64,000 bases of DNA from Nematostella vectensis (lineage: Eukaryota > Cnidaria > Anthozoa > Actiniaria > Edwardsiidae), in the NCBI RefSeq assembly GCF_932526225.1, contig NC_064038.1, positions 10,911,070-10,975,069 on the forward strand. The letters are read 5' to 3'. The notes under the pieces are model-generated. The model was not told the DNA's origin and did no database searches. It worked only from the letters and a program-made list of their open reading frames with translations. The translations under genes were made by a program, and so were the position numbers. Positions within the stretch are counted from its first letter, which is position 1, and each line of letters starts with the position of its first letter. Shown here in pieces: positions 1-43,024 of this stretch.

Positions 1-63
1 CAGGGGGGAGGGCTGCGAAACAGGGTCTTTGAACACTCTCCAAAATATTTTCAAAAGAACACA

Positions 64-255
64 ATGATAAAGTGTGTTGTTCTAATGGCTGGTGTAATCA
101 TTAGTGCATTAGCCTTCGAAGTAAATAAAAAGAACCGGATTTCACGGGAGGTTAGAGGCCAAAGAAGCCTGACTAGACAAATCTTTGACCAATGGACTTT
201 AGGGATGTTATTCGTTTATCTTGATTTAGGAAGAGCAAGCGAAGGCAAGCTGTAA
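64..255 (+). CDS. Possible first exon of a small secreted protein
   Basis: The frame opens with a Met followed by a hydrophobic stretch (residues 4-18) that looks like a signal peptide. A plausible splice donor (GTAAATA) follows codon 19 at about 121, so the real exon could be 64-120. I found no convincing downstream exon on the plus strand up to 1500. Read through, the frame gives 63 residues with several basic pairs and no cysteine pattern. It could equally be a chance frame. No family is recognised. Confidence 0.2.
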   Translation: MIKCVVLMAGVIISALAFEVNKKNRISREVRGQRSLTRQIFDQWTLGMLFVYLDLGRASEGKL

Positions 256-1522
256 ACAGTGACCGTATCCTTTTTTACTAAAATATAAAAAGAACCCCCC
301 TCCCCGTCAACTACCTCACAACAGACACCGTACATTTTGTAGTGCTTCTGTCATATTGACCATCATCCACCACACACGGACGGTCTACTGCGTTTTGAAA
401 AAAAAAAATTTCATATCTATGCTCTTTGGAAGGAATGCTTAGAGTCCGTCAATAGATCCGATAGCTGAACGTTAATTTCCGATAACGCGATGTAAATCTA
501 CCTTTGCGACAATCAACAAGAGCTAATGACTTCTAGAAACTTGTAATACGCACCGCAACTTTTGACGAAGCGTCTTGAAACAGTTTTAAAACTTTCCTAA
601 CAGACCATGACTAAACTAAACATGATCCTATAAGCACGCTATGATAGTTTCCTACCCTAAAGTACAGAAATAGAACCTATAAAAGAACGTAAATTCAGTA
701 AATAAACAGTACGCTTCGGGTCCGTTGTCAGAAGCTTGCGCGTAGAAACTTTATACTATAAAATCAAAACGTGACTTAAGATAAGGAACTTTGCACATTC
801 CAGGAGCATTGAAAACTTACTCGGGTTTCACAATAATGCTGTCCTCAGACGCCATTTCGTCGCAAAATTCCGAAGGAGGACCAAGCGGTAATGGGACAAC
901 AGCCTTATGAAAAAAGTTGTGGGTCTTCTTGGTTTGAAAGCCAATTGAGTGTACATGAGTCATATTGATTTCTGTCAATGATTAACTTGAAGTTGGGCAA
1001 TGTCAATATAGTTATTGTTTTATGCACCAATGACGCTGTGGCATTTGCCCCCGGCTGAGAGATGCCTAGCAACGAGGATATTTTCCCCAGGTCCTCTCAT
1101 CATCCACAGGAGTTTTTTACGTAACTGATTCAACTGCTGAGGCCGGGTGGGATGGGGGAGGGGGCAGTAGGTTTGAGTGTTGAACTTACCTTCTCTTTAC
1201 ATTACATTTTCACCATTTTTTTCTAGTGTATTTAATTGGGCCTTTTTTTTCTAAAAAGCTTGTCCCGAACTTTTTAAAAATTCCGTCGTTACTGATCCAA
1301 TGCTAACTCTCTGAGCTATTTAAAACTTTTTTCAAGAAATGCCATAATAAAAGATGGCGCGCATCGTTTGCGGAAAGATAAACATCTCTTTTCTTTTCTT
1401 TTATTTCGCAAGGCCATTTCAATATAACGAGCCAACATGTTTATCTTACAGAAGAAACTTTTAATAAAATATAATACTCTATAAAGCATAATGTGAATAG
1501 TTAAACATTTTTCATTAATAAA
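256..1522. other. Intergenic stretch without a recognised gene
   Basis: No long frame, RNA gene or clear repeat is visible. TTTATT around 1400-1406 on the plus strand reads AATAAA on the minus strand and is a candidate poly(A) signal for the repeat-protein gene that ends at 1523. Confidence 0.5.
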
Positions 1523-2233
1523 TTATTTGCCAGCTGGAGGACCCCCTCCACAAGGGGCTTGCATGGGCCCAGCACCACACGGGGCCTGCTGCACGGGTGG
1601 GGCTAGAGGCATGGGTAGGGCTAGAGGCATGGGTGAGGCTAGAGGCATGGGTGGGGCCAGAGGCATTTGCTGTCCTGCGCAAGGGGCTTGCATGGGCCCA
1701 GCACCACACGGGGCCTGCTGCACGGGTAGGGCTAGAGGCATGGGTGGGGCTAGAGGCATGGGTGGGGCTAGAGGCATGAGTGGGGCCAAAGGCATTTGCT
1801 GTCCTGCGCAAGTGGCTTGCATGGGGGCACCACCGCATGGGGCCTGAGGCATGGGTGCGGCTAGAGGCATCTGTTTTCCGCAAGGGGATTGCTGGGCTCC
1901 TCCACATGGCTTAGGAAAAGCTGTCGACAGCAAATGATTCAAACATCAGGGTTCGTCAGATCATCATTAGAGATCCATTGTAGTATCATGTCAGGGCAAA
2001 TTCTAATCTTCACAAATCCTGAGGGGGGCACATTAGCTTTTAGTTCAGAGGAACTTCCCTAGCTTTGAGTGCTATGGCAACGGACGGTTGTTCCTTCTCA
2101 CGTTCACAGGAAATTCCCAAAACATGATGGATCAGTCGTCCCTCCTCTTTGAGAGGGGTATGGGTAGGGAGACTAGCTTACCTGGTGCGGAAAGTGCTAA
2201 TGGTAGAACACACAGGACTAGCAGAAACTTCAT
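1523..2233 (-). CDS. Secreted Met-Pro-Leu-Ala / Cys repeat protein (two exons)
   Basis: The spliced model has exon 1 at 2233-2182 and exon 2 at 1920-1523, joined in phase 1, giving 149 residues. Exon 1 encodes a classic signal peptide (MKFLLVLCVLPLALSAP) and ends at a GTAAG donor. The acceptor is GACAG at 1922-1921. The mature protein is low complexity. Two tandem copies of about 43 residues each contain a QQ(MPLAP) run of four MPLAP-type repeats followed by QQAPCGAGPMQAPC. Short PCGG/SPCGK modules precede them and a GPPAGK tail ends the protein. Cysteines fall only in PCG or PxxAxC contexts, which suggests cross-linking in an extracellular matrix, mucus or capsule material. It is not a canonical minicollagen: there are no GXY repeats and no CXXXC domain. 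The plus-strand frame at 1527-1847 is its shadow. Function is unknown; the secretion call is firm. Confidence 0.75.
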
Positions 2234-2881
2234 TATTCTGTAGTGGATAAAAGAGACAACCTTAAAAATTCATGTCTTGGACTGCCTTATACGTTTTATC
2301 AAACCTTGATATAAAAAGAACATAGAGGATAGATACTGTCATTGAATACAAAATCGTTTTTTATTTGCTTGATATTATTTATGTTTATATCTTTTTGGCA
2401 CAGACAATTTCTCTTTTTATTTCTCGGAAGCCTAGCGCTGTTTTAAAAAAATAACTTATTTTTATTTTATCTTATTATATTTATAATGTATCATTGAAAG
2501 AAAATGATAAACGATAATCGATTAGGCGAATGGATGTTACATAGAAAATCATAGGTTGATTTTATCACATCGACATTTTACGCTCCCGCACAATACCAAT
2601 TACTCCATCACCATCCATTTCCATCGGCTAATTCAAGCAAATCGACGAGAAAAGTTCAATCGAATATCGTCTGATCGTTAATAAAGTATCAGGCTTCAAT
2701 CGTGGATTGTTATTTTGAAGTTTTCTTGTAAAGGAACCGCTGTATTTTTAATTGTAAACAATAACAAAGGAGTGGCTGATCGACATTCTTTAAAAGTACT
2801 CACTTCATTTGAACATCGAATCTCGTCAAGAGCTTTGTACTCCAAAAGAGATGTGGCAATTGACTTAGCCGGTATAAAGAC

Positions 2882-2918
2882 CTCCGTAATTCCTGTCTTT
2901 AAGAAAGGAATTACGGAG
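2882..2918. repeat. 37-bp near-perfect palindrome
   Basis: Two 18-bp arms (2882-2899 and 2901-2918) are reverse complements with one mismatch, separated by one base. No gene covers it. It lies 120 bp after a dispersed repeat whose second copy is at 36818. Confidence 0.7.
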
Positions 2919-3004
2919 TCTGTACACAGGCTACACTGACTCACCTCTCGGCAAAAGCACCGTCAGGACTTCAGAGTAGAGCAGGGATGAAGAGGGACGT
3001 GTAA

Positions 3005-3185
3005 GTGGTAAGTGTAATTCTCCAGTTCAGCTGGATGTTTACGGGTGGAATAAAGGTAGAAAGGCGTTGACCATTATATAGTACCAACAATGACACCAAG
3101 AAACGTCTTTGTTTTAATCCAGTTAGAGTATTTCTCAAGTTCCGCCGGATTGTTACGGGTGGTGTAAAGGTATAAAGTATTCTTC
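3005..3185. repeat. Imperfect direct repeat, two copies about 117 bp apart
   Basis: Copies of about 48 bp (near 3019-3063 and 3131-3178) share ATTT/TTCTC, GTTC, CCGGATNTTACGGGTGG and TAAAGGTA(G/T)AAAG. On the minus strand both translate to a TFxPPVxIxxNxRxTL-like peptide. The repeated peptide may only reflect duplicated DNA. No gene is claimed. Confidence 0.45.
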
Positions 3186-3366
3186 TTTGACACTCCATCA
3201 CTTTTCTAGCCGTCTCGACGTCTCTAATATGAGTCTGGACTTGTGTCAGAAATGACATTTAAAATGTCACGTAAAAAAAGCGAAATTCGGAACATTCTCA
3301 CGGTCCCCATTTATTGCGAACACCTGCAATTATGTTCTTTTGTTAGCTGGTTTCCCTGGTTTGACC

Positions 3367-6300
3367 ATGAGAGCTCGAACAGTTGGAATGAGCTCGAAGC
3401 AACCGGATAAAAGCAAGCGATGTCGGAAGTGCACTGCTCATGGCAAAATAAGTCTGTTACGAGGTTTATCAGGAATGCACAGTGAAGATTGTGAGTTCGC
3501 CAGCTGTCAATGTGTCGAGTGCTCCTATATCGACTGGTTTAACGAGCGCGCAAGAATCCTGCAAAAAGCGCGCAGGTTAAAGAAAGCAAGATCAAAGAAA
3601 AAAGGTAGGAATTTGAAAACGGTAATTCTTCACTCATAAAATTTTAAAAAATTCAAAGTTGCGCAATTCTAGTGTGCAATTTTGTTCGCCCTATATGTTC
3701 CAATTCCGTAAATTATTTGGCGGGTAAAAGAAAAATACTAAACTTTCCTTGGTATTTCTAGGGATTTTCGGGGGAGGCTAAACGATTTTACCCAAAGTTA
3801 GAAAGAAAACTAACTAGTACTTGGGTAAGTGGACGTGACGGAAAAACCTGGAAAACGCGCAATTCCAGATAGAGAGAGAAGACACAATTTCTTACAATGG
3901 CTAAAGGTTCCATGTATTACGGACTGATTTTCAAAAAACAAATAACGTGAGGCCGAAGTGCACATAACCAGATTTTGGCTTTTTAAGATAATTTTTCCTT
4001 GATCATCATTGCCCTGTGTATCAGTTCAGGGACGAAAAGCTCAAATTTCAATGACACTTTACAAAAAGTCGCATCAATTAAAAAAAAAGTCGCACTTGAT
4101 ATTTTGTTTGCTATAAGTTACTAAGTACTCAGAGAAATTCTCCGCCTTATTCGAAGCGTCACATCATGTTTTTCCGTTATGTCGGGTAAGTGTAGAATAA
4201 GTCAAGTATATATAAATGAGTGCCATAGAAGCTGGCTTAATACTGATATCATTAGTAGTAGTTATTAAATTCTTAGATATTCTTCCTCTCCGACTTTCGA
4301 AGAATAAAGTCGCCTGGTACTTGGGATAATCTGTAATGGGCTTTATTCAGATTCGGGATACCTGTGTTTGTAATTTTAGGACGCGGGAGACTGCGTTATT
4401 TTTTTCCTCTATTTGCCACAGGAACCCCGCATAAAAAAGGAAGGCGCTTTTTCTTTCCAGTGAGAAGATATTTTTGCAGAGGAAGCTAAATATTTATATC
4501 CTTGGTTTTGGGGTATAACATTTTTTGCACTGCCCCCCCCCCCCCCCCCTGTCTTATAGCTTTAAAAGTGTCCTCTTGCCGCATTGTCACCAGTTTACTT
4601 CCGGAGGTCCGACGGAAACCTCAACCGTCAAAAGACAAAAGAATCTATTAGAATCCGAGATATTAAACAGGCCATCCGCTCTAAATTATCAATCACATCC
4701 TCAAAGAAACTTTCAATAGACACACTGCTTTCAATATTTTGAAATATTTTTCGCGTTTTCCGTTAAAAATCATCGGAGATTGTTAAGTAATCGACCGAAA
4801 GTAAACTGGTGATAATGCGGCTTTAAAAGTGTAAGCACTGACTCCCATCTTATTAAATTTCTCTTAAATCTTTTTTTAAATCAAGGCAAACATGTGAATA
4901 AGCCAGCATTTCAAATCCCTGTGTTATCAATGTGGAACTCATTCCATAACCTTCCACACAACCTCCCAGCCACTGCAAGTTACTCTGGAATGCATCCTGC
5001 TCAACTTGATTACCATGGTAATAACCTTAGTGACAGTTGTTGCTATGGTAGCACAGAAGGTAAAGCTATGCCAGAACTGCACCTGATGGGAGGTAGGTAC
5101 TATAATTATGTATTTTTGTATTTACAGTATACCTCAGTATATTGTGCTCACACAATTTGTAACTTCATAAAACTGCAAAAATTTAGTTATTAAGGTAATT
5201 CCCTTGAAATAGTTCTACTATCCAGAATTTTTTAAAACTTGGCTTAAACAATATTGAAGTTAAAGGCTTCCAAAAAATGTAATTTAAAAAATGGAAACTA
5301 TCTGCAAATAGAAATGGGGATAACCGACTTTGTTTTTCTGTCAAAGCTATTTTACGTAAAAAACATGCAGCTTTTGCTTTGTTTTCTCATACAGCTGTGG
5401 TGCATGCGCGCCTAATACCAGAAAATTCGAATAAACAGCGTGCGCCACTATGTGCAGAAGGTGTGCGCAGTGCAATTCAAGGAAATTTGTTGTTGTTGTT
5501 ATTATTATAATACAGACCAAGAATATTATTGAAGATATCAAAATAAAAATACCTACCAGATAAAAAACGGTCACACAGAGGGGGCATGGTGAATTTTCAT
5601 CATAAGCTTCTTCAAAATGCGCTTCACAATCAATCAGTGCCTATGGGTTTGGTTGCACTAGTTAAAATTGTGTTAATACATGCAGTCTTCAGGCAAAAAG
5701 ATAATAAACTTTAAAGAGGCAGACATCAGTCAGATTTTTGCCACTGTACAATGAGATACGAAGAAACCATAAAAGCATGCATATTAATTGGATTGCCACT
5801 TTTCACGATGGATAGGGGTTGGTTCCTAGATTGACATCAGAAACTCATAAAGCTAGTGCAAACACTCAGTTGGGGAAAACCAGAAATGCCAAAATTTTGT
5901 TAAGATTCATCAAAACTTTTGTTCCAGGGCAAAACAGACTAAATGTCTGAAAAAAGTCCCATATCAGGTTCTACACTTACTAAACAATACCAGGTTGGGA
6001 CTCCGATAAAAACTGACATGGGGGTTGTCGGCAAAATAAATTTTAAACCTAAGCAATAGTACCTTGGGTATGGTCAGCAGAAATTCTTTACCCAAAGAGA
6101 TAGAAAATTGGGTGTGGTCGAAGGAATTTTTAATCCAATGAGATAGCAAGATTAGAAAAAACCGTCAATCACCCCCTAAGGAATAGCAGTGGGTCAATTT
6201 TTTTACCCTAAGAGATAGCACAATCAGAACAAATCAACAACAACTAAGGAATAGCAATGGGTTGAAATTTTATACCCTAAAAGATGGGATGATCACCCCG

Positions 6301-6729
6301 TCTATTTTTCTGGAGTCTAACACGTTATCATCATATCTCATTGTACAGTGGCCAAAATCTGGCCCCTTATTTCAATCCTGATATTTGTATTAGTTTTTTA
6401 CTTGATACTGAAAAAGGTACCCCACTCATACAGTAATTATGCACAAGTGCTTGTAGAAGTAATAAATTCTGCTTTTTTTTTTTTATTTAGGCCAGCCAGA
6501 GAATAATACAATCTGCCCACCAGAAAAGATGAAACAGACTGAACCTGTCTGTCCTACTCTGTTGCTAACAGATGATCTCCTTTCAAAAGTTCCCTACGTT
6601 CGATGTGCTTGTGCGGACTGTATGAAAACAGTTCTTGCAGAAAATGCATCCAACCTGGTAAGCTGTGAAAGACTTAGGCATTTCCCAACAGAGAATGAGT
6701 CTTTTGTTAAAATGGAATCAGAAATATAG
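3367..6729 (+). CDS. DM-domain (DMRT/doublesex-type) transcription factor, three exons
   Basis: Exons are 3367-3604, 4886-5092 and 6491-6729, all joined in phase 1, giving 227 residues. Exon 1 encodes the DM zinc-binding domain. Cys19, Cys22, His25, His38, Cys42, Cys47, Cys49 and Cys52 line up with the eight ligands of doublesex, followed by a basic recognition tail rich in Arg/Lys (residues 57-80). Spacing between the first two His ligands is 13 rather than the usual 9. The family binds the DNA minor groove as dimers in the nucleus and regulates sexual and neural development. The rest of the protein is Ser/Asn/Pro-rich and no DMA or other second domain is seen. A second strong donor at 5060 (CAGAAG/GTAAAG), also phase 1, would shorten exon 2 by 33 bases without a frameshift. 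AATAAA at 7057-7062 is a likely poly(A) signal. The start at 3367 is the first ATG in frame. Confidence 0.85.
5731..6361. mobile_element. MITE-like element with 28-bp terminal inverted repeats in the DM-gene intron
   Basis: The left end (5731-5758) and the reverse complement of the right end (6334-6361) match over 28 bp with one mismatch; the core is GCCACTGTACAATGAGATA. The interior has no coding capacity. It holds about four degenerate units of about 65 bp, each with CTAAGGAATAGCA and an A-G-AGATAG motif (about 6050-6290). Target-site duplications are not obvious. It lies in intron 2 of the DM-domain gene. Confidence 0.6.
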
Positions 6730-8325
6730 GAAGGATTAGAAAGTTGCTTTAATATGAAGTTGATATAAATTTGAACAAGCCTTGAATCATGTTATGTTGA
6801 AATATGTTAATCAACATTTATGCACTTACTACAGAAAATATGACAAGAAAAAAAATGTAAATATTAATTATTTTTTCGCACTTCAAATTCATTCTAGGCT
6901 TGTACTAAAGTTGTAAAGAAAGACCTTTGCTATTTTCAAGTGAGAGAGTTCAAAGAATCTGTTTGTTTTAATTGAACTGATGCTTTAGAGTTATAAATTA
7001 CCTTGTTTATATCTAGTTTAGACAAAAATATTGATTTATTTTGGAGAAATGTTAATAATAAAAAAAACAAGTTAAATGTGAAATTTATTGATATTCATTT
7101 ACAAAACAATTGCAAAGACTAAATAACACTATTCAGGGGTTCCATTAGGCCCCGGCGGCTGGCTACTTTTTTTTAAAAGTTTGTAGTTTTAGTTGAACTA
7201 ATACATGAAATAACTCCCACCCACTACTTATTAATCTCCACCGCCTACTCTGAAACTTAATGAAACCCCTGCTATCACAAGGTGCACAACTATCACAAAT
7301 TTCACATCAATGTCCTTGTCATGAAGCCAACCCTTCCCTCTTCCCACATTGAACTAATGTCTTCTGTTCTTTGTTTTAAAGTCTTATTTAAAGACCCTTA
7401 CCACCAGACCTTTTCAAAAATGGGAAAATAACTGTGAAAACCAATAAGATTATATATATGTAAGTACAGTACAGACTTCAGTTACCCTTTAATAATAACA
7501 TTATGTCAAATATTATGTTATTTTTTAAATAGGGCTAACATTTAAAGTATCATTCTTGACAGTTGTATACTGATGCCATGGTAACATTCTTAGCAGAGTT
7601 GTATCAAGACTTAGAGAATCTTAACAAAGGCAAAATAACATCCACATTGTGTAAAAGTAATGGAAGGAGACAAAAAAAATATTTAAGCATAAACATCTTT
7701 CGATTATTGAAATAATTTGTGATGTGTCATAAAGATTTAAACAGGCAATCTTTCCTAGTGACATAAATGACTTTTTCTAACCACACTTACGACGTTTTTA
7801 ATGGTAGACTAAAACTGATCCACATTTCACTGCATAAACTTGGAACTATCTGCACATTTGAAATATTCACAGAAAATAATCAAAGCAAGGATAGACCTCA
7901 AAGGTTGTGGTAGTTTTTATTCAATTAGTTTATGAAGTATAAACTTTTGAGCTTTATTCACATAATTTGCAATGCAATATTGAATGAAAACAGTGGCTGA
8001 CAAGGTTTCTTCTGATACTCTTATGTTAGGTTGCATATATTTCAAGTGACTTCTACTGTTTCGATGTTGAAGATTATAGGGAAGCAAGTCAATAAGCTGA
8101 ATTTAGTCAGGACAGCTGACAACTTTTTTATTTTCTTTGATTACTAATTCCCTTGTCTAGCAATTCTTGCAAACAATGCTCTAAATGCAAGAAAATGATT
8201 TCCTCTTCAAAGCTGTGATAAGCTGACAAGATGCTTCATGAAAGATGTTGGTACAACCTCTATCCCAGAGAGGGTACTTTAAATCTAATTAAGAGTCCAA
8301 ATTTTCAATTAAAATGAATCATTAC
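6730..8325. other. 3' UTR of the DM gene and spacer before GOLPH3
   Basis: AT-rich sequence. The first part up to about 7080 is probably the 3' untranslated region of the DM-domain gene. TTTATT near 7916 may serve as a minus-strand poly(A) signal for GOLPH3. No other feature is seen. Confidence 0.5.
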
Positions 8326-9970
<1,645 letters not shown>

Positions 9971-10046
9971 TTCTGGCAACTTTAGAGCTGATCCCGCTCG
10001 AATAGGACTTGTTTTGTGCCGTTTCTCGAGTTGGGTTTGTTTCTAC

Positions 10047-10060
10047 AAAATGGCCGCCGT
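10047..10060. promoter_or_regulatory. YY1-like motif upstream of GOLPH3
   Basis: AAAATGGCCGCCG lies about 80 bp upstream of the GOLPH3 start codon in a GC-richer stretch. YY1-type ATGGCSGC motifs are typical of TATA-less housekeeping promoters. Similar motifs occur at 47354-47368 and 59028-59040 in this window. Confidence 0.45.
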
Positions 10061-10340
10061 GTGAGACCCGCATCGAAGATACGAGGCGCGCGATGGGGTC
10101 TGGGAATGGTGAGTTGGCTATCATGTCACACAGGACGCCCACTCGAAGTGAGAGAATATGATAGAAATAGGAAATAAGATCGGCTAGTTTGCATTGTGGA
10201 AACAGGCGACTACGAGTTTGTGTATTCTGGAACAAGAAAAATAAGAAGAAGCATACGGATGGCCCTCAAATTCTCCAAATTTGACGATACACTCAAATGG
10301 TATTCACAATTATTTAGATCGACATGCTTCGAGGAGCACT

Positions 10341-10990
10341 CTCGCTATCTACCCCTTGCTAGAACCAACTATGGTAAATCCAGCCTGAGATATCGAGGCC
10401 CAAACACTCGCTATCTACCCCCTAGAACCAACTAGGGTAAATCCAGCCTGAGATATCGAGGCCCAAACACTCGCTATCTACCCCTTGCTAGAACCAACTA
10501 TGGTAAATACAGCCTGAGATATCGAGGCCCAAACACTCGCTATCCACCCCTTGCTAGAACCAACTATGGTAAATCCAGCCTGAGATATCGAGGCCCAAAC
10601 ACTCGCTATCCACCCCCTAGAACCAACTATGGTAAATCCAGCCTGAGATATCGAGGCCCAAACACTCGCTATCTACCCCTTGCTAGAACCAACTATGGTA
10701 AATCCAGCCTGAGATATCGAGGCCCAAACACTCGCTATCTACCCCTTGCTAGAACCAACTATGGTAAATCCAGCCTGAGATATCGAGGCCCAAACACTCG
10801 CTATCTACCCCTTGCTAGAACCAACTATGGTAAATCCAGCCTGAGATATCGAGGCCCAAACACTCGCTATCTACCCCCTAGAACCAACTATGGTAAATCC
10901 AGCCTGAGATATCGAGGCCCAAACACTCGCTATCTACCCCCTAGAACCAACTATGGTAAATCCAGCCTGGGATATCGAGGCCCAGTAATC
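10341..10990 (+). repeat. Minisatellite of ten 61/66-bp units derived from a reverse-transcriptase C-terminus
   Basis: Ten head-to-tail units start with CTCGCTATC. The 66-bp form carries CCCTTGCTAG; the 61-bp form lacks five bases of it. The 66-bp unit is exactly 22 codons and reads ARTNYGKSSLRYRGPN. This resembles the conserved RTNYGK...RGPxIWNSLP tail of non-LTR retrotransposon reverse transcriptases. The last unit runs into VIWDSLLPSNIHIF and a stop at about 11066, as a genuine RT end would. The array therefore looks like an amplified fragment of a dead retroelement, not a coding gene. Confidence 0.8.
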
Positions 10991-11070
10991 TGGGACTCGC
11001 TACTCCCGTCAAATATACACATTTTCTTGATATTTAGAAATGTTAACCTTGTACTAGAGGCGCGTTGATT
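10991..11070 (+). pseudogene. Remnant C-terminal tail of a non-LTR reverse transcriptase
   Basis: In frame with the last minisatellite unit the sequence continues GPVIWDSLLPSNIHIFLIFR, a usual ending for jockey/RTE-like reverse transcriptases, then stops. No catalytic domain is present upstream. Confidence 0.5.
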
Positions 11071-12047
11071 AAAAACCGAAATTCTTGAAATGAAGACGAC
11101 GCATCGTGTCGAGATTTATTATTATTATCATTTGAATTTTTTAAACATTATATAGATACCACCGATCAAAGGGAGGGTATAGCCCCACCCCCCGTCCGCT
11201 GCCTATAGGTTCCAAAGCAAGCTAGCGAAGTTCTCCGCGTTCGCCAATCAATAAAAATAATGATATAAATAAATGTCAGTTTGTTACAAAAAGGGGGGGC
11301 AGTTTCGGGGATTTAGTGCCCCTTAGCTTTCCCCTCGAAAAAGCTTTTGAAATAAATAAATATATATATATATATATATCCAAAGGTATATTATATCTTA
11401 TAGTTAGCGTCCTATCGAGTAAATTACAATTAACTGAAACATACAAATTCCATTCTTTTATTGGCCTAAATGAACACCCTGACAGATTGTTTCACCAATA
11501 CAATCATGCAAAAATATAGAAATGGAAAAAAATATATAGAAATAAAAAACTTCTGTAAATAACCTGTAAAACAATCCTAAATAAACTAGGATAATATACA
11601 CGGAACACGGCAAGCATAGATTCTTAAATATATTAAATAGTATCCATAGGGTACGAGATTTCTTTGAAGATCAATTCTTTCAAGATATTTATACATTATA
11701 AATCATCTCTATTTTACAAATATACAATGCAGACTAAAACAGCGAAATGACATAAAATCTTGGTAAGCATATCAACCCAGTATTCTTTACAAAGATATCA
11801 GAGAAGTACAAGATCATGCATCCACGTGCAATAATTTCCAAAAATTATCTTAGTTATGTGTTATACAAAGAAATTAATAGCTTTCCATCGCATCAACCAT
11901 CATTTCGGAGACCCAGCGGTCTTTGCGGGCTCACCCCACAGATTTCTACCACAGAATTATATTTTCGCCATTAAAAAAGAAAGGTATTAATTTTATTAAC
12001 ACAGCTATAAGCACAGTACGATGTTTCGATTCAATAAAAAGAAAGTG
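11071..12047. other. Intergenic stretch without a recognised gene
   Basis: AT-rich sequence with an (AT)n run near 11362-11379. AATAAA on the minus strand at 11997-11992 could end the multi-PDZ transcript, in which case the 12048-12360 minisatellite sits in its 3' untranslated region. Confidence 0.4.
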
Positions 12048-12360
12048 CCGTGTCCACCAATACAAAGTGTTATAGTGCGACGCACGCTACCGTGTCCACC
12101 AATACAAAGTGTTATAGTGCGACGCGCGCTACCGTGTCCACAAATACAAAGTGTTATAGTGCGACGCACGCTACCGTGTCCACCAATACAAATTTTTTAT
12201 AGTGCGACGCACGCTACCGTGTCCACCAATACAAAGTGTTATAGTGCGACACGCGCTACCGTGTCCACCAATACAAAGTGTTATAGTGCGACGCGCGCTA
12301 CCGTGGCCACCAATACAAAGTTTTATAGTGCGACACGCGCTACCGTGTCCACCAATATAA
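12048..12360. repeat. 42-bp minisatellite, about 7.5 copies
   Basis: The unit contains CCGTGTCCACCAATACAAAG followed by TGTTATAGTGCGACGCACGC. Units vary mostly at the CGACGCACGCTA end (ACGCGC or GCGCGC). Because 42 is a multiple of three, a spurious frame reads through it. Confidence 0.9.
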
Positions 12361-12619
12361 TGTTTTTCAAGTTAACCAATGAGCGCGCGAGAATCACAGA
12401 TAATGGATACAAGCTTCTTATGCACACTCAGGCAGTTTTTTTTGTCTCGCTGATTGGCAAATGAAGTTCATATCAATCAGATAGCACGTTTTTCGCATCC
12501 TCATTGGTTTAATTGGTATTCTTCATAAAATTGTCAAGGTGACCATGCTAGCGGCGTCGTACAGTAAACTAACGCCATTTCCGTATATTATACGAGACTA
12601 CACAACTGCCTTCATTATG

Positions 12620-43024
<30,405 letters not shown>

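Noticed and set aside
1527-1847. Met/Gly/Ala repeat frame on the plus strand, and a His/Ala/Ser frame on the minus strand
   Set aside because: Alternative frames of the secreted MPLAP repeat exon; only the 1523-1920 frame joins a signal-peptide exon in phase.
10341-10990. CRISPR array
   Set aside because: Units are contiguous with no unique spacers, and the surroundings are a eukaryotic genome.
12021-12464. 147-residue repetitive frame on the plus strand
   Set aside because: Read-through of a 42-bp minisatellite whose length is a multiple of three.
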